In this document: piece by piece, positions 1 through 5,792 of the stretch
Layout of the letters: each line of letters begins with the position of its first letter
How positions within the stretch are numbered: position 1 is the stretch's first letter
Assembly (NCBI GenBank): GCA_002403785.1
Contig: DHIM01000338.1
Location: 1-10,626, forward strand
Length of the DNA: 10,626 bases
Origin: Clostridium sp. UBA4746
GTDB lineage: Bacteria > Bacillota > Clostridia > Clostridiales > Clostridiaceae
Direction of reading: 5' to 3'
Notes under the pieces: model-generated
What the model was told of the DNA's origin: nothing
The model's input: the letters and a program-made list of their open reading frames with translations, nothing else
The model's database searches: none
Program-made: the position numbers and the translations under genes

Positions 1-9
1 ACATAAAAA

Positions 10-114
10 ATGAATAATAAGAAAACAATACTAAAACAATATTATGATTATTTATGGGTAATTATTTTTGCTTTTTTGTTTGAAGTAATATTGTTATTGA
101 TACTTAAAAGTTAA
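10..114 (+). CDS. possible 34-residue single-span membrane peptide
   Basis: A short frame runs from ATG at 10 to TAA at 112, with an in-frame stop at 4-6 just upstream, so it is not the tail of a larger gene. The predicted peptide has a polar, Lys-rich N-terminus (MNNKKTILKQYYDY), then Trp and an almost unbroken hydrophobic stretch at about residues 15-32, ending in Lys-Ser. This is the layout of a one-span membrane micropeptide. It ends 36 bases before the next gene on the same strand and could be co-transcribed with it. Only nine bases precede the ATG and they contain no Shine-Dalgarno site; one could lie just outside the window. I do not recognise a family. In A+T-rich DNA hydrophobic frames also arise by chance, so this is tentative. 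Confidence 0.35.
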   Translation: MNNKKTILKQYYDYLWVIIFAFLFEVILLLILKS

Positions 115-137
115 TTCTATTATATTTAGGTGGTTGC

Positions 138-143
138 GAGGAG
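138..143 (+). promoter_or_regulatory. Shine-Dalgarno site deciding the start at 151
   Basis: GAGGAG lies seven bases before ATG 151. It favours that codon over the in-frame GTG at 130, which overlaps the approach to this site. Confidence 0.7.
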
Positions 144-150
144 AAGCAAA

Positions 151-819
151 ATGGAAAAGTACATTTATGTTGTTATTTCAAGAACATCGACTTTTACAGG
201 GAAGATGATAAGAAGGTTTTTAAAAGAAAAATATAATCATGCATCAATCAGTTTAGATAAGAATTTAAGCAATATGTATTCTTTTTCAAGACTTACAGTT
301 AGCAATCCTCTTATAGGTGGTATCGTGCGTGAAAGTTCATTTACTCTTACCATAGGGCTCGAGGAAGATGTCCCGATTATTGTATACCGTATACCTGTTA
401 CGGTTATACAATATGAATTAATAAGTAAATTTATATATGATGTATATAATGATGCTGAAGTATATTACTATAATTTTATTCAAGCCATCGGGCTTATTTT
501 TAATAAAAAACATGTTGTTTATAAGACATATATATGTACTGAATTTGTTATGGAGGCCCTAAAACAAGGGGGAGTCAATTTTACTTCATTAGAATCTTAC
601 CGAATAACACCAACAGATATATGTGGTATTATGGAAAAATATATTTTTTATTCAGGAAATCTTAATGAATATCCATTGAAACATAAGACAAAAACAAAAG
701 AGGATGAGATTTTCTTTTGTAAAACAGGGTTTCTTTATGAGGGATTACATACTCTTAGACATTTCTGGATGGTTATATCTAGAGATAAGAATAATAAAAG
801 AAGCAGAAGTAGAATTTAA
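151..819 (+). CDS. permuted NlpC/P60 (papain-fold) family protein, 222 aa
   Basis: This is a cytosolic-looking protein with no signal peptide or membrane span. His30 lies in the motif YNHASISLD and Cys129 in YICTEFV. A His motif ahead of a Cys motif is the order seen in circularly permuted NlpC/P60 or LRAT/YiiX-like papain folds, whose members act as amidases, peptidases or acyltransferases on peptidoglycan or lipid substrates. The stretches MYSFSRL and GGIVRES between them also look typical of clostridial members that I remember as uncharacterised. The last 30 residues are basic (KNNKRSRSRI) and unlike the core. The start is ATG 151, preceded by GAGGAG at 138-143 with seven bases of spacing; an upstream in-frame GTG at 130 has no such site. 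A hairpin follows at 880-914. Fold assignment is fairly secure; substrate is unknown. Confidence 0.75.
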   Translation: MEKYIYVVISRTSTFTGKMIRRFLKEKYNHASISLDKNLSNMYSFSRLTVSNPLIGGIVRESSFTLTIGLEEDVPIIVYRIPVTVIQYELISKFIYDVYNDAEVYYYNFIQAIGLIFNKKHVVYKTYICTEFVMEALKQGGVNFTSLESYRITPTDICGIMEKYIFYSGNLNEYPLKHKTKTKEDEIFFCKTGFLYEGLHTLRHFWMVISRDKNNKRSRSRI

Positions 820-879
820 TAGAATTATTATATATAGTAATGTTTTTGAGGAAAATTTAAAAATAGAAATGAAACACAT

Positions 880-914
880 AAATCATATGTATCAATTGCT
901 GATACATATGATTT
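880..914 (+). terminator. hairpin, likely intrinsic terminator of the papain-fold gene
   Basis: A perfect 15-bp inverted repeat (arms 880-894 and 900-914, loop ATTGC) ends in a run of Ts (912-916). The stem is A+T-rich, so termination may be leaky. It lies 60 bases past the stop codon of the gene ending at 819. Confidence 0.6.
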
Positions 915-920
915 TTATAT

Positions 921-944
921 TGAACTAAATTAAAATGAACTAAA
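921..944 (+). repeat. pair of 9-base direct repeats upstream of the GNAT gene
   Basis: TGAACTAAA occurs at 921-929 and again at 936-944, a 15-base period, between two hairpins. It could be a protein-binding site, but it is short and in A+T-rich DNA, so chance is a real alternative. Confidence 0.25.
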
Positions 945-946
945 GT

Positions 947-977
947 AAAGTATTGGTTATATTTTAACCAATACTTT
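947..977 (+). terminator. 13-bp hairpin just ahead of the GNAT gene
   Basis: The arms AAAGTATTGGTTA (947-959) and its exact complement (965-977) enclose the loop TATTT. The hairpin ends in TTTT and lies seven bases before the AGGGGG Shine-Dalgarno site (985-990). It could be a second terminator for the upstream gene, or an attenuator or 5'-end stabiliser for the GNAT mRNA. The sequence does not decide between these. Confidence 0.45.
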
Positions 978-997
978 TGTGATTAGGGGGAAAAACA

Positions 998-1888
998 ATG
1001 GATAATTATCGAAATAATATAATTATGAAGAAAGAACTAAACAAAGAAGAATATGAAGTAATTAAGAATCTGGAGATTATTTGCTTGGAAGAACAAAAAA
1101 CTAATTTAAAATTAGAACTTGATTTTAAAATGCGCCAAAAATCAAATATAGTAAAAAATAAAGTTATGACCAAGTTTTTATATTATGAAAATAAAATTTT
1201 AGTGGGTTATCTAGGATTATGTAATTTCGGAGGCACCACAGTTGAAATAAGTGGTATGGTTCATCCTAAATTTCGCAGAAAAGGAATTTTTGGAAGGCTA
1301 TTCTCAATTGCCAAGGAGGAATGGCAAAAAACAATCTATTTAGAGGTTTTAGCGTTATGTGACCATAGATCTATTTCAGGTTTGGCCTTTATAAATACAA
1401 TTAAAGCTGAATATGACTTCGCAGAGTATAAAATGTGTTTAAGTAAAAAAAAATCCGATGTTACTCTTTCTTATGTCATTAAACTCAGAGTGGCAACTAG
1501 TGAAGATGCGTCTGAAATTGATAGGCAAACTTCTATTTATTTTGGAGCCCCCCAAAAAGACCTTGTGACAGGCATAGAAAACCCGACTTATCAGCTAGAA
1601 GATAATTTTATTAGCTATATGGCTGAAATAAAGGGAAAGATTATAGGCAAAATTCATCTTAGTATAACTAATAATGAAGGTTTTATTTATGGTCTTGGAG
1701 TGCTTCCAGAATTTAGAGGAAGGGGATATGGAAGAGAAATTTTAAGTTCTATTCTGGATATATTAAATAGAAAAGATGTAGAGAATATCTTCCTTGAGGT
1801 TGCTACGGAAAATAAGAATGCACTTAGCCTTTATGAATCTTGTGGATTTGAAGAGATTTCTGTAATGGATTATTACGAATTGTATTGA
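998..1888 (+). CDS. tandem GNAT-family N-acetyltransferase, 296 aa
   Basis: The protein is predicted to transfer an acetyl group from acetyl-CoA to an amine of unknown identity. Two GNAT modules lie in tandem. The N-terminal one (about 15-150) carries VHPKFRRKGIFGRLF at 88-102, an acetyl-CoA pyrophosphate loop of the R-x-x-G-x-x-G type. The C-terminal one (about 161-296) carries VLPEFRGRGYGREIL at 235-249, followed by NALSLYESCGFEE, the usual GNAT motif B. Both loops look intact, although in many tandem GNATs one copy is inactive. A Lys-rich linker at about 150-153 is encoded by nine consecutive As (1445-1453). ATG 998 is preceded by AGGGGG at 985-990 with seven bases of spacing. It appears monocistronic; 92 bases separate it from the next gene. 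Substrate cannot be inferred. Confidence 0.88.
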   Translation: MDNYRNNIIMKKELNKEEYEVIKNLEIICLEEQKTNLKLELDFKMRQKSNIVKNKVMTKFLYYENKILVGYLGLCNFGGTTVEISGMVHPKFRRKGIFGRLFSIAKEEWQKTIYLEVLALCDHRSISGLAFINTIKAEYDFAEYKMCLSKKKSDVTLSYVIKLRVATSEDASEIDRQTSIYFGAPQKDLVTGIENPTYQLEDNFISYMAEIKGKIIGKIHLSITNNEGFIYGLGVLPEFRGRGYGREILSSILDILNRKDVENIFLEVATENKNALSLYESCGFEEISVMDYYELY

Positions 1889-1980
1889 AATATACAATGT
1901 TTAAACAAATCATAATCTATATTTAACGCGTTCTTAACCTTTTAAGCATATAATAAAAGTACAAGAGAGGTGTAAATACT

Positions 1981-2559
1981 ATGAAAAATTTAAATATCTG
2001 TATTGATATTGACGGAACAATAACGGATGCTTATTACTGGCTTAATATGACTAATAAGTATTTTAATAAAAAAATAAAAGAGGAACAGGTAACTAAATAC
2101 TATATCCATGAGGTAATGGGTATTAAGCCGGAAGAATATGAGAAATTCTATGAAGAAAATAAAATTGAAATACATTCAAACCAGAAACTTCGCGAAGATG
2201 TGCAGAGTGTAATAAAAAGACTAAGCAGGATTCATAATATATATTTTGTTACAGCAAGAGAAAAAGAACTTACTATGTTAACTCATTTATATCTAAAGAG
2301 AAATGAAATTCCATATGATGATTTGTTCGTTTTAGGTAGCCATTATAAAGTGGATAAAGCAAGAGAATTAGAATGCAATGTGTTTATTGAAGACAATTAT
2401 GATAATGCAGTTCAACTGTCTACTGCAGGATTCAAGGTTCTTTTAGTAGATACCAATTATAATCAAAAGCCATTAAACGATAATATAGTTAGGGTTTACA
2501 GCTGGAAAGAAATACATTCTATAATAAATGAACTGTTATTACAAAGCAAAGCAATGTAA
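1981..2559 (+). CDS. HAD-superfamily nucleotidase, YqfW / 5'(3')-deoxyribonucleotidase type
   Basis: This is a soluble 192-residue phosphatase of the haloacid dehalogenase fold. Motif I is IDIDGTITD, with nucleophile Asp9 and acid/base Asp11. Motif II is Thr91 in FVTAR. A lysine at 123 or 126 (HYKVDKA) fits motif III. Motif IV is FIEDNYDNA, with Glu137-Asp138 for magnesium binding. The layout, with a small helical cap between motifs I and II, matches the NT5C-like deoxyribonucleotidase group to which Bacillus YqfW belongs, so dephosphorylation of nucleoside monophosphates is likely. ATG 1981 follows GAGAGGTG (1965-1972) with eight bases of spacing. The last codons form the left part of the hairpin shared with the convergent queC operon. 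The exact substrate is not visible. Confidence 0.85.
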   Translation: MKNLNICIDIDGTITDAYYWLNMTNKYFNKKIKEEQVTKYYIHEVMGIKPEEYEKFYEENKIEIHSNQKLREDVQSVIKRLSRIHNIYFVTAREKELTMLTHLYLKRNEIPYDDLFVLGSHYKVDKARELECNVFIEDNYDNAVQLSTAGFKVLLVDTNYNQKPLNDNIVRVYSWKEIHSIINELLLQSKAM

Positions 2560-2565
2560 TAACAG
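2533..2565. terminator. hairpin shared by convergent nucleotidase and queC transcripts
   Basis: An 11-bp perfect inverted repeat (CTGTTATTACA at 2533-2543, complement at 2555-2565) overlaps the nucleotidase stop codon and starts seven bases past the queC stop on the other strand. It is placed to end both transcripts, but the T-runs on either side are short and interrupted. Confidence 0.5.
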
Positions 2566-2571
2566 CTTGCT

Positions 2572-3240
2572 TTATCTATTAGTTTTCAAATATTTTTCCT
2601 TGAATTCTATATAACCCTTTTTTCTTAATTTACAAGAAGGGCAGTCCCCACAACCATTACCTTTTATTCCATTATAGCAAGTCAATGTTTGCTCTTTAAC
2701 TACATCAAGTACACCCAAATCATAAGCCATTTTCCAAGTTTCCGCTTTATTAATCCACATTAAAGGGGTTTCTATTACAAAGTCATAGCCCATAGCTAAG
2801 TTTAATGTAACATTTAAGGATTTAATAAACACATCTCTACAATCTGGGTATCCACTAAAATCACTTTGAGATACTCCGGTTATAATATTGCTTATGCCTC
2901 TTTGTTTTGCAAATACTGCTACAAAGGTTAAAAACAATAAGTTTCTTCCATCTACAAAGGAATTAGGAACACTATCTTTAGGTGCCTCTTTATCAACTTC
3001 CATATCCTTTCTTGTTAATGAGTTTGGGGCTAGCTGATTAAGCAGATTTAAGTCTAAAACGTGAAACTCAACGCCATGCTCTTTACATATGATTTTTGCA
3101 CAATCAAGTTCTAATATATGTTTTTGACCATAATCAAAAGAGACAGCTATAACTTCTTTATATTTCTTTAACGCCCAAAATAAACAAGTAGTGCTATCTT
3201 GTCCACCACTGAATACGACTACTGCTTTTTCTTTATTCAT
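2572..3240 (-). CDS. queC: 7-cyano-7-deazaguanine (preQ0) synthase QueC
   Basis: QueC converts 7-carboxy-7-deazaguanine to preQ0 using ATP and ammonia, the last step of preQ0 synthesis. The 222-residue length is normal for the family. The N-terminal PP-loop SGGQDST (11-17) binds ATP. PNSFVDGRN (92-100) and SQSDFSGYPDCR (125-135) are family motifs. The C-terminal zinc knot uses Cys188, Cys197, Cys200 and Cys203 (TCYNGIKGNGCGDCPSC). It is the last gene of the operon headed by the preQ1 riboswitch. The start ATG 3240 has AAAAGGAG at 3253-3260, spaced a rather long 12 bases. The gap to folE contains a near-copy of the folE 3' end. All key residues are present, so function is assigned with high confidence. 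Confidence 0.97.
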   Translation of the reverse strand: MNKEKAVVVFSGGQDSTTCLFWALKKYKEVIAVSFDYGQKHILELDCAKIICKEHGVEFHVLDLNLLNQLAPNSLTRKDMEVDKEAPKDSVPNSFVDGRNLLFLTFVAVFAKQRGISNIITGVSQSDFSGYPDCRDVFIKSLNVTLNLAMGYDFVIETPLMWINKAETWKMAYDLGVLDVVKEQTLTCYNGIKGNGCGDCPSCKLRKKGYIEFKEKYLKTNR

Positions 3241-3258
3241 ATTTTATATACGCTCCTT

Positions 3259-3300
3259 TTATTTAGTATAAGACATTATTTATTTAGTATAAAGCATCAT
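3259..3300 (-). repeat. tandem 21-base duplication of the folE 3' end
   Basis: The last six codons and stop of folE (3300-3280) are followed directly by a second 21-base unit (3279-3259) identical at 18 of 21 positions. Read in the same frame the units give MMLYTK-stop and IMSYTK-stop. The second unit's TAA runs into the queC Shine-Dalgarno site. Confidence 0.8.
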
Positions 3301-3870
3301 TAATTTATTGTTTATAATTACGTCAGTATTAAACCTTCCTCTAAAAGTAGTGGACAATGTCTTAGTACCTGGTTTTTTTATACCTCGAGTAGTCATGCAA
3401 GCGTGTTCACCTTCTATAATAACAGCCACATCGTTAGAGTTAGTTACCATTTGCATAATCTCAGCTATGTCTGTTCCTATTCTTTCCTGAAGCTGTAATC
3501 TGCGACCTACCATATCAGCTATTCTTGCTATTTTACTTAAACCAATAATTTTTTTATTAGGAACGTATGCAACTGAAACCTTCATATCATACATTAAGGC
3601 TAAATGATGTTCACAATAACTAAAAATTTGAATATCCTTCATAATAACTATATCGCGAGAGTCCTCGTTAACTATTAAGTCATCAACAAATGTTGTGTTA
3701 AACATCTTTGCAATTTCAGCATTGCTGTAACACATGCCAGCAAATACTTCTTCGTACATTTTAGCTACACGCTTCGGTGTATCAATAAGACCTTCCCTTG
3801 TTGGGTCATCACCTAAAGCTATTAGAATACCTTTTATATGTTCTTCAATTGCTTTTGTATCAATTGCCAT
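3280..3870 (-). CDS. folE: GTP cyclohydrolase I (type IA)
   Basis: FolE opens GTP to 7,8-dihydroneopterin triphosphate, the shared first step of folate and queuosine synthesis. Its place between queE and queC indicates that this copy feeds preQ0. The 196-residue protein has the zinc and catalytic motif SYCEHHL (Cys86, His88, His89), the second zinc ligand in EGEHACMTTRGI (Cys158, with His156), and the substrate-binding motifs DPTREGLIDTPKR and GLSKIARI. The start is ATG 3870, with GAGAGGTG at 3880-3887 and nine bases of spacing. A longer frame reaching back to 3939 lies inside queE and lacks a ribosome site. Only four bases separate it from the queE stop, and its Shine-Dalgarno site overlaps the last queE codons, so translation is probably coupled. 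Whether another folE serves folate synthesis cannot be seen here. Confidence 0.96.
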   Translation of the reverse strand: MAIDTKAIEEHIKGILIALGDDPTREGLIDTPKRVAKMYEEVFAGMCYSNAEIAKMFNTTFVDDLIVNEDSRDIVIMKDIQIFSYCEHHLALMYDMKVSVAYVPNKKIIGLSKIARIADMVGRRLQLQERIGTDIAEIMQMVTNSNDVAVIIEGEHACMTTRGIKKPGTKTLSTTFRGRFNTDVIINNKLMMLYTK

Positions 3871-3874
3871 AATT

Positions 3875-4540
3875 TTAAACACCTCTCTTATTTGGATCCC
3901 AAATGATTTTATGAAGTTGCATTTGTAGATTAACACCATTCATTTTATTATCCTTCATATATTCTACAATATCCTCTAGGTCAATTTTCCCGAATACTGG
4001 ACTAATATATATATTTGTTCTATTAGAAAGCTCATATTTATCTATTATGAATTTAGATTTTTGTAAATCATCTATGCTACCTGCCACAAACTTAACTGTA
4101 TCTTTATTACTTAAGTACTTATAATTGTTTAAATCCATTTTATCTTCCATATTGCTTGATGGAAGTTTGTAATCCATAGTAAAACTTGGAGGATTATCTA
4201 TAAGTAAAAATTTACGGAGTGAAATACTACCATTTGTTTCAATTTCAACGTGAAGCGTTGCATCTTTAGCCAAAATTTCTAAGAGATCTATAAGTCCATC
4301 TTGTAATAAGGGTTCACCACCAGTTAAAGTTACATTACGAATGCTAGTAGATTTTATATATTCATATATATCATCAGATGTCATTAAGTCATAATTTGCA
4401 TCTTCTCTATTAGCCCAAGTTGTATCGCAGTAGCCACAAATTAAATTACAACCTGCAAATCTTATAAATACTACAAGTTGACCAGATAAGGGACCTTCTC
4501 CGTTAACACTTACAAACTTTTCAACTACTTTAAATTTCAC
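3875..4540 (-). CDS. queE: 7-carboxy-7-deazaguanine synthase QueE (radical SAM)
   Basis: QueE uses S-adenosylmethionine, magnesium and a [4Fe-4S] cluster to contract 6-carboxytetrahydropterin to 7-carboxy-7-deazaguanine. From the GTG at 4540 the product has 221 residues. The cluster motif CNLICGYC supplies Cys31, Cys35 and Cys38 in the C-x3-C-x2-C spacing, and TGGEP (73-77) is the SAM-binding motif. The N-terminus KVVEKFVSVNGEGPLSGQ matches the family from its very first residues. That is why I prefer GTG 4540 over ATG 4591, which would overlap queD by 50 bases. GAGG at 4550-4553 lies nine bases before this GTG, inside queD. The start is one base past the queD stop, indicating coupled translation. 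All catalytic residues are present. Confidence 0.95.
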   Translation of the reverse strand: MKFKVVEKFVSVNGEGPLSGQLVVFIRFAGCNLICGYCDTTWANREDANYDLMTSDDIYEYIKSTSIRNVTLTGGEPLLQDGLIDLLEILAKDATLHVEIETNGSISLRKFLLIDNPPSFTMDYKLPSSNMEDKMDLNNYKYLSNKDTVKFVAGSIDDLQKSKFIIDKYELSNRTNIYISPVFGKIDLEDIVEYMKDNKMNGVNLQMQLHKIIWDPNKRGV

Positions 4541-4541
4541 T

Positions 4542-4973
4542 TTAATGTGCCTCGCTTTCTTCATATGATGCACTATTAGTAGGTGTTTCATAAACAGTAG
4601 TTCGATTTACTTTGTATCCTTTTTCTTTCATTATATTAAAGAAAAATTCTGCGAAATTTTCTGCTGTTGTTCTAAAATTAACTAAGATCACATTAAAGCC
4701 ATCTTGCTTTATGCAATTTAAAGTTTCATCTCTCATGCTTCCTACTTGTATAATTAAGGCATGATCGTATGCGTCTACCATAGATTTAACATCTTTCTTT
4801 AAATCACCAAAATCTATTATCATACCGTCCAGTTGACCGCCTTTTACCAAGGTTTCTGATTGTACTTCAACTTCAACCTTCCATCTATGTCCGTGAATAT
4901 TCGCACACTTTCCTTTATAGCCAGAAAGAAAATGTGCACTATCGAAGCTGTGTTCTGATTTTAAAATATACAT
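4542..4973 (-). CDS. queD: 6-carboxy-5,6,7,8-tetrahydropterin synthase QueD
   Basis: QueD converts 7,8-dihydroneopterin triphosphate, the FolE product, to 6-carboxytetrahydropterin, the QueE substrate. The 143-residue protein has the zinc ligands His14 (SAHFL), His27 and His29 (NIHGHRW), catalytic Cys23 (KCANIHGH), the Asp70-His71 pair (YDHALI) and the substrate-anchoring Glu129 (VYETPTNSASY). These fit the QueD branch of the PTPS family. ATG 4973 follows a strong AAGGAGGG at 4982-4989, eight bases away. The gap to the upstream activator gene is 60 bases, too short for another aptamer; I checked it and saw no preQ1 motif. A weak internal promoter may lie there. The gene is third from last in the preQ1-controlled operon. 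Confidence 0.96.
   Translation of the reverse strand: MYILKSEHSFDSAHFLSGYKGKCANIHGHRWKVEVEVQSETLVKGGQLDGMIIDFGDLKKDVKSMVDAYDHALIIQVGSMRDETLNCIKQDGFNVILVNFRTTAENFAEFFFNIMKEKGYKVNRTTVYETPTNSASYEESEAH
4550..4553 (-). promoter_or_regulatory. Shine-Dalgarno core deciding the GTG start of queE
   Basis: GAGG inside the last queD codons lies nine bases before GTG 4540. It is weak, which fits translational coupling to queD. Confidence 0.5.
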
Positions 4974-4995
4974 GTGGATATCCCTCCTTAAATTT

Positions 4996-5023
4996 ATGTT
5001 AAGTTAGTTAATATTGTTTTCAA
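4996..5023 (-). promoter_or_regulatory. possible weak internal promoter before queD
   Basis: On the minus strand TTGAAA (5023-5018) is followed after 16 bases by TAACAT (5001-4996), a poor -10 with four of six matches. It could give queDE-folE-queC expression independent of the riboswitch. The leader would be very short. Confidence 0.25.
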
Positions 5024-5033
5024 ATTTGTAGTT

Positions 5034-5792
5034 CTATAAAAATTTACTTGCATAATAGCAGCAGCCAATGGCTCCGTTTAATTGTGGTTCCTTAATAGAT
5101 ACAATTTCTTCATAATCATTCATAAGGTATCTTTTTATTGCAATATTACTCGCCACACCGCCAGTTAAAATTAATTTTTTACCTTTGAATTTACTTAAAA
5201 GAGGTTGGAGCCTTTTGTATAAAGAGTAGTTTACACTAGAGCACAAACTTTCTATACTTATACCTTCCGCTATTTTCCCAATTAATTCCGATTCGGAAAA
5301 GACAGCACAGGTTGAATTAAGTTCTATAGGATTTTCGTAATGTTTGCTCATGTCATCTAGAGATACTTCTAGTACATTTGCCATATTCTCTAAATATCTA
5401 CCACATGAAGCAGCACATTTCTCATTAAGTTCCAGGTCAGTCGTGATGCCTTTTTCCACTTTCACAACTTTAACATCTTGTCCACCGACATCTAAAAGTA
5501 TAAAATCCCTTAAGCCTGTTTGATAGAATCCTCCATATACATGGGCTTTTATCTCATTTATTGGTGTAAACATTGCTAAGTCAGTGTTGTTTTTTCCGTA
5601 ACCTGTAGACACCGCTTTATCTATTTGTTTAATATCAAGCTTCTCTAAATTAACAATAATCTTGCCATCATAACTGCAGTAATTTCTGTAAAAGCTCATG
5701 GTGCTTACTTTCATCGAATGTATTATCTTATTGTCTTCCATTAAAACTATTTTGACTTCACGACTTCCAAGATCAATTCCTAAGACTCGCAT
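5034..5792 (-). CDS. BadF/BadG/BcrA/HgdC-type ATPase, activator of 2-hydroxyacyl-CoA dehydratase-like proteins
   Basis: Proteins of this family are ASKHA-fold dimers with one bridging [4Fe-4S] cluster; ATP hydrolysis drives a low-potential electron into a partner Fe-S protein. The 252 residues include phosphate-binding loops DLGSREVK (7-14) and DVGGQDVK (101-108) and the adenosine motif GGVASN (211-216). Cys126 (KCAASCGRYLE) and Cys162 (STCAVFSESE) match in context and position the two cluster cysteines of HgdC. ATG 5792 follows AAGGAGG (5800-5806) with seven bases of spacing, and the gene overlaps its upstream partner by 13 bases, so the two are surely co-translated. What is unusual is the setting: it stands between a preQ1 riboswitch and the preQ0 genes, with no acyl-CoA genes nearby. 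The activator role is firm; the pathway is inferred. Confidence 0.92.
   Translation of the reverse strand: MRVLGIDLGSREVKIVLMEDNKIIHSMKVSTMSFYRNYCSYDGKIIVNLEKLDIKQIDKAVSTGYGKNNTDLAMFTPINEIKAHVYGGFYQTGLRDFILLDVGGQDVKVVKVEKGITTDLELNEKCAASCGRYLENMANVLEVSLDDMSKHYENPIELNSTCAVFSESELIGKIAEGISIESLCSSVNYSLYKRLQPLLSKFKGKKLILTGGVASNIAIKRYLMNDYEEIVSIKEPQLNGAIGCCYYASKFL

Noticed and set aside
97..123. Promoter-like TTGATA and TATTAT ahead of the papain-fold gene
   Set aside because: Each hexamer matches five of six positions, but the spacing is 15 bases, shorter than usual, and such pairs are common in A+T-rich DNA.
704..928. Plus-strand open frame of 74 codons overlapping the end of the papain-fold gene
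   Set aside because: It overlaps that gene in another frame, runs into the terminator hairpin, has no Shine-Dalgarno site and its product looks like translated A+T-rich DNA. I also considered a frameshifted extension of the papain-fold gene, but saw no supporting motif.
1949..1954. Perfect TATAAT before the nucleotidase gene
   Set aside because: No -35 element lies at a suitable distance and there is no extended -10, so I could not support a promoter call.
1990..2175. Minus-strand open frame of 61 codons inside the nucleotidase gene
   Set aside because: It lies wholly within a gene with intact HAD motifs and gives a Phe/Ile-rich shadow product.
3308..3928. Plus-strand open frames opposite folE (3308-3490 and 3734-3928)
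   Set aside because: Both are antisense to a well-conserved GTP cyclohydrolase and lack ribosome sites.
4974..5033. A second preQ1 aptamer ahead of queD
   Set aside because: The 60-base gap lacks the stem, the TTCTA-type loop and the A-rich CTA tail.
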